From Cycas panzhihuaensis (Eukaryota > Cycadophyta): a stretch of 64,000 bases of DNA. Of the stretch, positions 1 through 11,111 are shown piece after piece (position 1 is the first letter of the stretch; each line of letters opens with the position of its first letter). The notes under the pieces are model-generated. The model had not been told where the DNA came from and searched no databases. It worked only from the letters and a program-made list of their open reading frames with translations. The stretch covers positions 56,551,741 to 56,615,740 of the forward strand of contig CM041465.1 of NCBI GenBank assembly GCA_023213395.1. The letters are read 5' to 3'. The position numbers were made by a program, and so were the translations under genes.

Positions 1-852
1 CTTCAGGTTTTATAGCCTACACAGGAACCCCCTTATAAACCTTACAGAACTGCCTTCCTCTACCATTTTCTCAGGCAAATCTACCATGAATCTGCCCATA
101 ACAGGTACTATTCCATTTATATTTCATTTTGTTCCTTTTAGTTTCCATAAAATAGTTTAGAATACCTTGTATATCTTTCTTTTCTCAATTTTTCCATCAA
201 GTACAGGAGGCATCTCCTCTATTTTTTTATTATTTATACTTCCTACCTTCCTGCTCTCTCCTAATTTCTCCAAGGAGGCTGTGAGGAGAGGACCTAAAAG
301 GGTGAGAGAAAGAAGATAAGGTGGGCTCCACACCCAACAAGACCTGCTCCTCAAGGGCAACCCCCTTCTCCCCTTTTCCTCTTCCTCTTTTGTGCCTCCT
401 TTGGGCTACTAGAGAGCTCTTGGAAGAGAGACCATCACTGGTATCAGTGTATGTAGCCTATTACTACGCTGGATCTAGGGGTACCTTACATGGGCAGAGT
501 TTTTGACCCTTAGTCATACCATACGTCACTTTTGGTTCTGGCTTAGCCTTAAGTTGCAAGCGTTGCACATCGCAGCCTTTACAATGTTGGAAATATTTAC
601 AACCTTTGTGCAATCTATTTCCTGCATGTTTTGCTGCTATTAGACTATCTAGATCTATTGTTTATGTGCTTGGACAGCATGGAGGTGTGTGCATTGGAGG
701 GTATCCATTCTGAGGCTAACCATCCCCTATCCTTTTATCTTGTCTTGCTTGCATTGAGGAGGTTGGAGATTGTTTCTTAGCTAAAAGTTTACTTTAATTA
801 AAGTACTTTACTTGCATCATTTTTGTGCACTTTGCATACACATATATACATA
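1..852. other. Unassigned left flank
   Basis: No coding similarity is recognisable in any frame; the short open frames look like chance. The stretch is moderately AT-rich with pyrimidine-rich runs around 340-400. It ends in a short TA-rich tract (about 835-856) exactly where the LTR of element A becomes recognisable. It may be old repeat DNA of the type that surrounds it, but I cannot align it to other parts of the window. Confidence 0.4.
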
Positions 853-3711
853 TATACTTGGCATTCTAGTAGCTCCTTGGGAAAGGGGGGGTATTCTTTA
901 ATTGCAGGTTTCACTACGTTGTGCACAAAGAAGAATGAAATGCATCAATCCAGGTACATCTCCCTCATTCTTTTCCCTTGTCATTGTCATCTTTGCATAG
1001 TGTTTCCCGGCTTCTGGGAATGGATACGGAGTTATCGACTCAGGTAAGTGCAGGTATGCTTCTCACCTTATCATTGCTTTCTTTTGAGATGAGTGTATGC
1101 TTGCATGTTGTGATCTCGTGGATGATCTTGTTGTCATCTACACTTACTCAGCCTATGACGACTAAAGCCGGGGCACATTCCCAGCGAGTGTGGCACCCCG
1201 GTGGCCATTCCACTTCCCGCATTCTACCCTACTCACCTCGGGATCCATTTTGCTCATGTCGACCCTGCCCATGTGATGACCCATCATTGTTTGGTTGACT
1301 TATCACATCTTTTGAGTCCTATTTTTTCTCTTCTTGACTAGTTTGTTGGCTTGTCTGCCCCTGGGTAGGTATCTTAGGCCCCCATTAGCCTCTTTTATCA
1401 TTGGCCCATAGCCCAGTACATGCCCAGCGATTTAGCCCATGGTCATGTCTGTAGAAATTTATGATCTGCTGCAAATTCTATGGTACCACGAAACTTGCGG
1501 CGGGGCAATTGTCCTAGATTGTTTTTCAAAAATTATCGTGGCAATTTCACATTTATTACGAAACTACCATGTGTCTCACAACTTGACTCACCGCCAGCTG
1601 CACCCTAATCGCTCGTTTAGGGTTTAGGCTGGGTATTTAAGTCCTCTCTAAGTCACTTTTAAGATCTTTTACTCATTTTTTGAATGCTTCTCAAAGAAAA
1701 ATGCCATGTGCTCTACTATTCCTATTTGCACTACTCACGCACAGGACTGCACCTCTCCTCCAAAGGCCCAGCTCTCCTTTGGTATGGCTAGGACATCTTC
1801 CCAGCCCTTCACACACCTTGGAGAGGGCCCCTTTGGAGAGATCTCAGCATTTTCTTGCTCAGGCAGCCACCAAACATCTTTAAAGTGCAGGTGTTTCCTT
1901 CAACTCCATTAGCAGGGGTTCCAAACCTACTGTTCCACAGCTCTTTGGAAGATTTCTCAGCTTTCTTTCAGCAGCTCTTGACTGAGGCAACAACCTCCCT
2001 TCTCTTTCTCAAGTATTCATTGGTTTAAGCTACTTTCTTATCCAAGTGATGCCCTATTTTGCTTGTCATTTTTAGCTCTCTTTACTTTGATCTTTGGAGG
2101 TGCCTTATTTTGGGCTATCTTATTTCTGCAATTAGAGCCTCTTTTCTTGTATTTCTTGCTCAAGACAGCGGCAAAGAGGGGTTGCATAGGGTTTGGGTGA
2201 GAGCTGGGTGGATTCTGCACCACCTTCCATGCTTCTCAAGTGGCTCTGCACCCCTCAAACCTTCCCTTTTGCCTCGTGCTGCTCTTTGTAATCAAACAAG
2301 GGTTTGTTAGGCCATTTTTAGCCACTGAAATCTGTGCTGTCACTCGTTGTAGTGCTGGTTTGAGGACTTGCACCTTCATCCGGGCAACTCACATAAGCCC
2401 TGGCTACTTGTCCCTTACCCAACTTCTTCCCCAGTAACCTGGTTTACTTCCATAGCACCCTGGCTTGCTGTGGATCCTCTTGGGCTCTTGTTGACTCCTG
2501 TTGCATCTATTTCCAGCCTTCTTGCACAGCCTTACCCTCACTGCCCCGTGGCTCCTTGAGGGAGAGTAGGGTTGTTCCTCGTGGGAGGTGGGCCACTCTG
2601 AGGCTTACCGGTTCACTTGTCTTTTACTTTGGTTATTTTCACCACAGTTTATCATTGTAGTATTAAACACTAACGTGCATGTATTTAAGTTTATGCTTGC
2701 CTCATATGTACATGTATTGTTAGGATCTGCTATTGTGTGCTAGCACCCTTTCTCCGGAAAGGGGGATATTATCATTTACTTACAGGTATTTGGAAGATGC
2801 AAAGGGTCCATTCCTCTTTCTTCCTTCACGGGTAAGTGCTTCCATTTATGTTTTACTTTCATATTTCATTTGTTGCTAGTATTTCGTTCCTTTCCTTTCT
2901 TTTTTTGGTACTTTAGTACTACTTTCAGGGAAGGTAAGGGAGCCCCACATTCCGGTCTACCGTAACCCTTCATATTTACCGTGCCTTGTGGAGCAACTTC
3001 GGGTGCCTCGTGGGAACGTCGTCGCTTCATCGTACCTCTATTCCAGGTACATACTCTTACTCTACTCCCATCTCCTTTCTCTTTCACATTTTGGTGCAAT
3101 AGTAATTAGCTCATCGGAAAGAGAAAAGGAAATCAACTTCTATCTTAGTTCATAATTTATTTACTTTATCACTTGCATTTTATTTACTATAGGAAAAGGT
3201 CTAGGAAGCCTTCCCTTTCACCTTTTCCCCCTCCTTGCCTTGCAAACTTCCCTCTCACTTCGTCTGCTCGCCTTGCTTGGTTGAGTTTGCTTGCACGCAT
3301 CGTAACTTTTCCTTTTGACTATTTCCTTTGTGCTCCCTCTCAGTTTTCCGCCTAGCCAGGTAACCGAGCAGATCCCATTCCTAGGCCATTCATTTGCCTA
3401 CCTTTTCTCATTTCCCGTTGCTCTAAGGAAACCCTTGAAGGGTTCTCTCCTTCCCCTTTCGGCCATCCAAAGGTGGGAGGATCCTTCTCTTAGGTCAACC
3501 TAGGCTAACCCTACGCCTCTTCTCTTCTTGTTTGAAGTGGGGAACCACTTCCAGGTAGCTAGATTCTATTTATAGGTCCCGAATTTGCGCTCCGACGTAC
3601 GGGGCACCCTGCGTGGTATTTGCCCTACTTGTAGGTCTTTTCTTGATTGTGCCATCAACCGCTCTTACCATTCCTACTCAATTAGGTAGCTATCCCGTAG
3701 ATGCGCATCCA
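853..3711 (+). repeat. 5' LTR of element A
   Basis: Closely similar end to end to 14728-17604 and, in reverse complement, to the LTRs at 42588-45619 and 56730-59445. It begins near TATACTTGGC and ends ...GCATCCA just before the PBS. The promoter-like telobox and TATA box lie at 1616-1641, so about 2 kb of LTR would be transcribed leader. That leader contains many CAGGTA-type motifs (for example 948, 1036, 2783, 3044, 3356, 3549) resembling alternating splice acceptors and donors. Confidence 0.85.
1616..1641 (+). promoter_or_regulatory. Telobox plus TATA box in LTR of A (5' copy)
   Basis: TTTAGGGTTTAGG (1616-1628) is the reverse complement of the plant telobox AAACCCTAAA and is followed at once by TATTTAAG (1634-1641). 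The same pair occurs in the other three full LTRs of the family (15500-15525, 44652-44677, 58791-58816). A TATA box fixes the likely U3/R boundary some 25-35 nt downstream, near 1670. Teloboxes are known plant promoter elements; a function in this LTR is inferred from conservation only. Confidence 0.6.
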
Positions 3712-3712
3712 C

Positions 3713-3731
3713 TAGCGACCATACTGGGGAC
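3713..3731 (+). other. Primer-binding site of element A
   Basis: TAGCGACCATACTGGGGAC starts two bases after the LTR end. The homologous site in copy B (56711-56729, - strand) reads TTGGCGACTATCTTTGGGA. A TGGCGACT...GGGGA pattern is typical of Ogre/Tat elements, whose PBS is described as complementary to tRNA-Arg. Both copies have substitutions relative to that pattern. Confidence 0.6.
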
Positions 3732-3827
3732 TGCCAGTAAGGGAGCTAGTTTCTGCTCTCTTCCATTGGTTTTGCTACCTCTTTGTGGTTCTTTTCCTAC
3801 TTTATTCTCTTCATTGGGCGTTCCCCA

Positions 3828-6410
3828 ATGCATGTGCCTTTATCGCCCTTTATTTTTCCTAATAGTGTTGGTTAATCTTGCATGTGACATTTCTCTCGTC
3901 GCTTATGCGGTCTACCTCCATTGTTAGAAGACCCCAAGTATCGTCCTCTTCCTTTGTCAAATTCTAATTTGGCTATGTAGGGATACTCTTCTGATTAGGC
4001 CTACCACACTTCAGCTTTAGAAACCCATGGGTTTCCTTCCTCTATTCTGGGATCCACCCAAGAGGGTGATGATCCTATTTATTACCCGGGTGACCAACAT
4101 CACCTGCTTGACACCCATCCCTCTACCCATGTGGTAGAAGGGTCTTTTCCTCTTAAGATTTACCATTCGGTTGGTGATTCTTATGAGGAACATCCCAAGG
4201 GATCTACTTCGTTCGAGGTCCCGTCTACCTCTTACGAGCACGTAGACACCCCTCCAGCCAATGTGGTTGAAGCCTTTAATGAGTGTCGTCACGCTGCTCA
4301 TTTCCAACCACGTCCTAGATGGTTTGAGGATGCTTTTCGTGGAGGGGCCTCTTCTTCTTCTGCTCCTCCCCCACTTTCCTCATCTGCATCTACTCTTCCT
4401 GTAACAACCAACCCCTTCGTGCCTATGCATGTGTCCCACTCCTTCCCTATTCCCATTGTGGGGATGCATGCTGCACCTTCTATCCCTCGCCAGGGTCCTA
4501 GCATTTCAGGATCTTCTCGCGATATGTCTTTCCCTCAGTTGAAGGTTAGCATACTGTTCCCTAGCCAAACCAATCTGCCATCCCCTAATGTGGCACATAC
4601 TTTCCCTAGTAGGCCTACTGGTCCTACTAACCCTTCAGCCATTAGTCATCTGGGACCCGCTCTCACATACCCTCAAAATCAATCTGTTGGGGCTTCCTTT
4701 TACATCCCCCCAAGGTATACTTCCCAACCTTGGGGGCAGGGTAGGGGAAGCCACCTCCTAGCTTATGGAGTAGATCCACTACACCCATATAGGGTTGCCC
4801 CACCTATGGGTAGCCCATATGGGCAAAACCCAGTACCACATCCATCTTTTCCGTCATCTAGTGCAATTCCTTTTGCCGTGCCTCCACAAGGGAACCTGAC
4901 TCCCTTCCAAGGCACTTATCCTCAAGTCCCCTCCCAACAAAGGGTGTTTCCTTAAGGAGGGATAGGTGTGCCACCCCCGTCCGCTCCTTGTTCACTACCT
5001 ACTACGTCATTTATTGATCCTATGGCCCAAGCGAGGGCACGCCCCTTCATGGATTATAGATCAACACCTTTATCCGTTGAGGCATTAAGAACCAATCTGC
5101 CGCCTCATCCTCCTGAAGTTCCTAGATTCGACGAAACTTCGTCACAAGACCCAGCTGAGCACATACGTAGTTTCTCTATGGCATGCATAGACTACTGCGT
5201 ATATGACCATATTCTAATAAAATTATTTTCGTGATCCTTGCAAGGTGATGCCCTTAAATGGTTTTACCGTCTCCCTGCCCACTCTATTTATTCATTCCAG
5301 CAATTGGTGGACGAGTTCATCAACTATTTTGATGTAGCCCGTCCATTCGAGAGTAGAATGAAATCCCTCTTATCGCTCAAACAAGGTCATGATGAACTAA
5401 ATCATGACTTTATGCGGCAATTCCATGATTTGCTTCACTCCACTAAGGCAACATTGCCTAAGGAGTTGAAGAGAGATCTCTTCGTTAACGCACTTTGTCC
5501 TGAAGTGCATGTGGAAGTCCTTAAAATGGGGGCGACCACATGTGACTCCGCGATCACCAAGTGTTTATCGTTGGAGGCTATTGAGATCTAAGCCGAGCTT
5601 AAGAAACCTCTTAAGGCCTCACAGTGACGTAAGGCACTACCTTCAACCAAAGATACCAAACCTTTGCAACCTGCTAGGTCTTCCTCTCACCCAACTGAGA
5701 GGACCTTGGACCCTCTCACATCAATTATATGCTCATTCGAGCGTACGATAAAGGAGTTTAAGCTCCAAGCTTCTTCATCCCGAACATCCAACAAACAAGT
5801 CCAATAAATAACTTAAGCTCCCCTCCCTAGGAATGGAAACGCCCAGTCCTCTCAAGCGAGGAGGTCAGATCCCCTGCTTGAGAAGAAGTGGTACTCCATT
5901 CATGGGGAGTGCTTCCACGATGACTGGTGTTGTAGGGCCTAGCATCCTAAGGATGCCCCTCAGCATGACTCTTCCCCTAAACGGGCCTCAAGGCCTAATT
6001 TGGACTAATCAGTTCACAAGGATCCATTCCCTAAACACGGGGAACGGGATCACAATGCCCAAACCAAGAATAACTAGAACCGAGGAAGATCACCTAATTC
6101 CTGTCCTTCTTGTGATAAAGGGAAAAGTGCCAAGAATTCATCCTCTTCCTCATGTTCCCCTAGCCGTCGTACCCCATCACCTTCGCAGCCCTAGAATAAG
6201 AGGAAGAAGGTGATCCAGTTACTCAAGGTGACTCCTTCTTATACCCTTATGCAGTCTCAGGCTGCCAAGGAAGTAGCAGGGGCCTCTTCTTCTTCTGCTC
6301 CTTCTGACCCTCTTCCAAAGAACCCTCCTCCGAAAATACCTCTCTTCCCCAAGGCTATTCCTGTACGCCCGGGTCATTACGATTTCTAAAGGGCACTTAC
6401 CCAACCTACT
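3828..6410 (+). pseudogene. gag: gag of element A (degenerate)
   Basis: Capsid/nucleocapsid polyprotein of a Ty3/gypsy element, which would form the virus-like particle. The start ATG at 3828 is chosen because copy B opens at the homologous ATG (56611, - strand). The N-terminal third is Ser/Pro-rich (4131-4955, 274 codons open). The retrotransposon gag core is at 5238-5591, with motifs GDALKWFY and the FINYF region. A zinc-knuckle-like segment near 5875-5935 has lost its first Cys (Tyr here, Cys in copy B). At least one stop is a CGA to TGA change, just before GDALKWFY. Frames shift several times. Confidence 0.75.
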
Positions 6411-6989
6411 GCGAAGGGTAAGCCCTTCTCCATCGTGGGCGAGCTTCATACTGTTGCTGCAGGAATGTTCTTAATAGATGTTTTAAGGAGTTGTCCTGAG
6501 CAGTGGGCCCTCCTCCTAGAAGCTTTAGGATCAAATGACGCGCTTGTTCATGCTTTGGACATTACCTAAAGTCGCGGGCCCATTATTTCGTTTGATCCTA
6601 AGGACCTTCCTCCTGTAGGTGAAAGGGAATGTCAGTGGAACTTCCCATTCACTATCACTATCGACATACCTGATTGCACTCTTCGAATAACTATTGTCGA
6701 CAATGGTTCTTCCATGAATGCCATGCCCTTGTGTGTCATGCAAGAGCTTGGTATTTCTGCCTTAGAACCTGTTCCATGGTGATGCCAAGGTTATGATGGT
6801 AGTACGAAGACCTCTTTGGGATCTGTCGCGATTTCACCCACCCTTAAAGTCAAGACTGTTCTTGCCGATGTTGTAGTCCTCGATGTTGATGTCAACTACA
6901 ACCTTCTTCTAAGTCATCCATGACTCGACCAAATCAGAGCTATGTGATCGACTCTTTGGGGATAACTTAAATTCATCCATGATGGGTGA
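6411..6989 (+). pseudogene. Aspartic protease of element A (degenerate)
   Basis: Retropepsin-like protease that would cut Gag-Pol. The active-site region reads IVDNGSSMNAMPL, so the usual D-T/S-G is D-N-G here as in copy B. The distal conserved segment is near 6890-6930 and is damaged (B keeps YNLLLGRPWL). Stops interrupt the frame, for example at 6780. It sits between the gag tail and a Ser/Pro-rich linker. Confidence 0.7.
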
Positions 6990-7860
6990 ATGAAGGTGAT
7001 TCCCCGCGAACGTCTACTTACCAAACAAACTCGTTCTGCTAATCTAGCAAACCGAGGTCCTTCTACGCATGCCTCGGCTTGCTCTATTGGTATACCTAAT
7101 CCATCTGAAGAAGATCCCATATCTTCTTCCTCTAGTCTCACGCGGTTCACCCCTATTGGTGTTGGGAGCTATGGGTACCTTACTTTGTTTAGTGACAATG
7201 AGTCATATAATGAGGATGAGGATTGTCTCCACCCCGTCTCTTTCCTCCGTACTAGTAGATCACACCCGCCTCGTTCTAGATCCCTATCTAGAACCCCTTT
7301 CATTAGTGAGGCTAGCCACTCCCATGTGTCACATGTCATCGCTTGTGTTGACTCATCCATCATCAGTTCTTCTCCCTCATCGCCTCCCATAGGTGATGGT
7401 TTCGAAGAACTGCCCTTCGCTCCTTCTGAGGAGTCTCTTTCTGACTCTCCTCCAAAGTCTCATGAGGAAGTTAGGCAACTCGACGACCATCACGGTCCTG
7501 TTACCTCCACTCCCTCTAGCACTTCATCTACTCGAAGTAAGGTCATCCATTGGGTGGATTACTTCAAGGATGATGAAGCCTTACTTAAGCACCTTGTGGG
7601 CTTTACGCCTAACTTGCCTTTGGTCACCACAGGCTTGGTCACCAGAAGATCCTTATGGTTGGATCCACACTTGCTGATCTGATCTCGTCTCCTATTCCAC
7701 CCCTTCCTGTTGACCTTGCCCCTCTCCACTTTGAGGAGGGTAATGCCATGTGCACGGGGGCAACCCAAGATATAGTCTTGGCCCCCAGCAAGGTTGTTAA
7801 GGTTGGGATGGAATGTTCTCTTGATGAGGTAAGGAAGTACTCCCTTTTATTCTAGGAGTT
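6990..7860 (+). pseudogene. Protease-RT linker of element A
   Basis: A 230-codon open stretch (6990-7682) followed by a frame change to 7655-7855. The protein is rich in Ser, Pro, Asp and Glu with no recognisable domain and aligns with B (about 53400-52600, - strand). It retains a CGA codon at 7053-7055 that is TGA in B (53408-53406). A remnant of the same linker at the right edge of the window (63745-64000) shows that element C once had pol. Confidence 0.6.
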
Positions 7861-7891
7861 TTGGGATGTTTTTGCATGGGATTATGCTGAC

Positions 7892-8790
7892 ATGAAGGGA
7901 ATTGATCCCTCCATTGTTACCCATAACCTCACCACCATCCCTGGCGCCTGCCCTGTGTGCCAGAAACAATGTCCCTTTTACCCGAAGCTCTCAGCCACCA
8001 TCAAGATGGAGGTTGAGAAGCTTTTGGACGCTGGGCTTATTACTTCCATTGACTACCCTAAGTGGGTCTCTAATATTGTCCCCATTGCTAAAAAGAATAG
8101 GGCAATTCATATATGTATCGACTTTCACGACATTAACAACACTTGTCCTAAGGACAACTTCCCGTTCCCCTTTATCGATCAAATTATTGATTGTACAGCT
8201 GGATTCGAAGTCATGTCCTTAATGGACGACTTCTTCGGCTATAACCAAATTTAAATTTCTCCTGAAGACTACCACAAGATGGCCTTCACCACACCATGGG
8301 GTACCTTTACCTATAAGGCAATGCCCTTTGGCCTTAAAAATGTAGGTGCTACTTACCAGAGAGCCATGCATTTCATCTTCCACAACCTCATCGATAACAC
8401 ATTGGAGGTTTTCATGGATGATATAATGGGCCTCTCCCGTGTCAGGGCCCATCATCCCTTTGACTTGCAAGCCATCTTTTCACGATGCCGCAAGTATCAT
8501 GTCAGTCTAAATCTGCTCAAGTGCATGTTTGCTATTACCTCGGGCAAACTCCTTAGGTTTCTTGTGTCCAAACAAGGAATCCAGATTAATCCTGATAAGG
8601 TCAGGGCAATCCTTAACATGCCGCCCCCTAGGACCCAATGACAAATTAAGTCATTCCTAGGTAGGCTCGGTTTTCTCAGGCGCTTCTTAGCAGACTTTGC
8701 TGTAAGCGCTAAGCCCCTTATGAACCTATTGAAGAAAGGAGCCCCTTTTGCCTAGTCTAACAAGACCTAAAAGGCCTTTGAAGGACTCAA
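7892..8790 (+). pseudogene. Reverse transcriptase of element A (degenerate)
   Basis: Ty3/gypsy RT, copying the element RNA into DNA inside the particle. Recognisable in order: the PKWVSNIVP segment, MSLMDDFFGYNQI, AMPFGLKNVGATYQR and the catalytic box VFMDDIMG at 8408-8431, where F-M-D-D replaces the usual Y-V-D-D while both Asp are kept. An in-frame TAA at 8252-8254 interrupts the protein right after NQI. The homologous codon is TAG in copy B. Further stops follow at 8639 and 8752. Confidence 0.85.
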
Positions 8791-8799
8791 GGAAGCCCT

Positions 8800-9330
8800 T
8801 GCTTCCACTCCTACGCTGGCACCTCCTCAATTCGATAGGCCCTTCGTCTGCATCCTCATTGGATCGATAAATCCTTGGGCACTATGTTAGCTCAAGAGGA
8901 TGACTCAGGAACCAAGAGAGCTATTTATTTCATCAGTCGTACCCTTGTGGCTGCTGAACTTAACTATTCTCCTACCAAGAAGGAGTGTCTCTCCTTGGTC
9001 CATGTAACCAAGAAGTTCAGACACTACTTGCTTGGCAACACCACCAAGGTGATCGTCCAATCCAATCCCTTGCGATACTTGCTCACTCGTTCAGATTTGA
9101 TGGGTAGGACCGGTCATTGGGTTGTCCTACTTTAAGAATTTGACCTTCACATCATTAACCGGAAATCAAAGAAGGGAATGGTAGTGGCCGAGCAGCTTGC
9201 AGATGCCCCTATTCCTAACTCCTTTGGTGCTCCCATCGATGATTCTCTCCCTAATGAGTCTATCTTGACGATTTAGGGCGCTTCCCCTCATCCACTCATC
9301 GACAATGAGTGGTATGGAGATATAGTGCGG
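8800..9330 (+). pseudogene. Ty3/gypsy RNase H of element A (degenerate)
   Basis: Gypsy-type RNase H fused C-terminally to RT, degrading RNA in RNA-DNA hybrids. The segments AIYFISRTL, NYSPTKKECLSLV and FRHYLLGNTTKV are recognisable; stops occur near 9134 and 9274. No second RNase H lies between this domain and integrase, unlike typical Tat pol. The archaeal-type domain is instead found at 14199-14636. Confidence 0.75.
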
Positions 9331-9399
9331 TATCTCACATAGCAGCAATACTGCCCCGATGCTAGTAGTAAAGTTAGATCTCGCATCCAGACTTCTGTC

Positions 9400-10515
9400 A
9401 GGTAATACTTCCTCGTGGGTGAAGTATTGTACAAGAGGTCCTTCGATGGGATCCTCCTCTGTTGCATCACTACCGACGAAGTTGACCAAATACTCTGTGA
9501 ATGCCACCATGGTATTTGTGGGGGTCACTTTAGAAGCCAGTTTATGGCTTAGAGGATCCTTTGCATGGGTTATTTCTAGTTGTCCCTTTTCAAAGATGCT
9601 CACGCCTTTGCTTTGAGATGTTGGCGATGTCAAGAACATGCTAACATCTCCCATATGCCTTCCAAGGCCCTACACCCCATTGTTTCTCTATGGCCTTTTG
9701 CTCAGTGGGGGCTAGACCTCATCGAGGCTATTTCTCTACCTTCGTCGTCACAGCACAAGTTTATTTTGACTGATACGGAGTATTTCACCAAATAGACAGA
9801 GGCCATCCCCTTTATCACTACTCCTAGTAAAACGATAGCCACATTCATTTACCAGCACATCATTTACCGTTTCGGGATTCTGGATGTCCTAATCACTGAC
9901 AATGGAACCCCTTTTTATAATAAGGAGATGGATGAGCTTTGCGAGAAGTTCAAGATTTCTCACAAAACTTCTTCTCCTTACTACCCTCAGACAAATGGCC
10001 AAGTGGAGTCTTTCAATAAGACTCTTGTCAATATCCTAAAGAAAACTATTGCTCAGTCCCAAAAGGATTGGCACCTTCAGCTACCCTAAGCTTTGTGGGC
10101 TTACTGCACCTCTATCCATTCCACCACGGGAATGATCCTGTTCTCCCTAGTCTACGGAATCGAGGTGGTACTCCCACTGAATATGGAGATTCCCTCTTTA
10201 CAAGTCTCCCTTTGAGGTCTTATCGACGAAAAGTCAATCTGTCAGGCTCGCCTTCTGGACCTCAAGATTTTGGACGAGGGATGTTTAGCTGCTTATCAGG
10301 CTAACCTGGCATCTAAAGCTCGCTCACAAAGGACCTACGATAAACATCTTCGTTTCCATCCTTTGTTTCCTAGGGACCACATCCTCAAGCTTGAATATCT
10401 CCATGACCGTTTGACCAAATTCAAACCTTGATGGATTGGCCCTTTTATCATTATTGAGACCCTCGGTAATGGTGCTTATAGGATAGCCACCTTGGAAGGG
10501 CTTAAACGTGCCTAA
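9400..10515 (+). pseudogene. Integrase of element A (degenerate)
   Basis: Ty3/gypsy integrase, inserting the cDNA. The H2C2 zinc-binding region runs from CHHGICGGHF to CWRCQEHA (about 9500-9640). The catalytic core keeps GLDLI (first Asp near 9716), LITDNGTP (second Asp near 9898) and NGQVESFNK (Glu, GAG at 10006-10008). Stops include TAG in YFTK-TEA near 9793 (a Trp codon in the family), TAA at 10087 and TGA at 10429-10431 where B has CGA. The C-terminal segment GPFIIIETLGNGAYRI ends near 10500. There is no chromodomain. Confidence 0.82.
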
Positions 10516-10519
10516 ACTA

Positions 10520-10576
10520 CCATCTTAAATTGTTCCCATTGCTTCCAACCATAGGTAGGATGGTGATTTAAGATGG
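10520..10576. repeat. Conserved hairpin between pol and antisense gene, copy A
   Basis: The arms CCATCTTAAAT and ATTTAAGATGG pair perfectly at the ends of a 57-nt segment, with a further CCAT/ATGG pairing inside. It lies immediately after the INT reading frame and before the 3' side of the convergent antisense gene. Homologous hairpins occur at 49803-49859 and 63634-63689. Confidence 0.6.
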
Positions 10577-11111
10577 ATTCTCGCTTTTCCTTCTAGTTCC
10601 TCCCACAGAACCTGTGTTCCTAGATCCTCTCAGGAACCTTTTGTCTTCCTACTTGGGCATCCTCTAATTAGGATGAGGCCTTAGAGTACAACTACTCCTC
10701 TCTCCTGCCTAGTGTTTCCTTCACATATTCCGCTATGCTCCTCCGTGGACGTGTATGTCACTCTATTTCTAACCTCACACCTCTCTATCACCTCTACTTA
10801 TGGTGGATGTGTGTGCTCCTGTTAGATATATAGCCATACATGGAAGGAAATACGTGCATCATACAACAAAACATTTACAACATATAAAACAAAGCATACA
10901 TGCTATCTGCCACACATGATATACACGTCATCTCATGTCAAAATGGGGTTCCAATTACCCTATATATATATACATCAAAAATCATATGTTACATCATACA
11001 TATGGGAAGTCGGTGTCCTTGCAAGGGCGGTACAATCATATGAGCCTATATATGACCCCCTAGAGGCCCGGGCTTTCCCCTATCAAAATCATATATATAT
11101 CTCCCGTACTA
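10577..11111. other. Spacer downstream of antisense gene, copy A
   Basis: Non-coding in my reading. It is homologous to 49263-49800 of B and 63059-63630 of C. It probably holds the 3' untranslated parts of both convergent units. A short TA run occurs near 10961-10973 and again near 11088-11099. Confidence 0.4.

Noticed and set aside
157-506. Short open frames in the left flank
   Set aside because: No homology to any repeat or protein recognised, low-complexity composition, overlapping on both strands.
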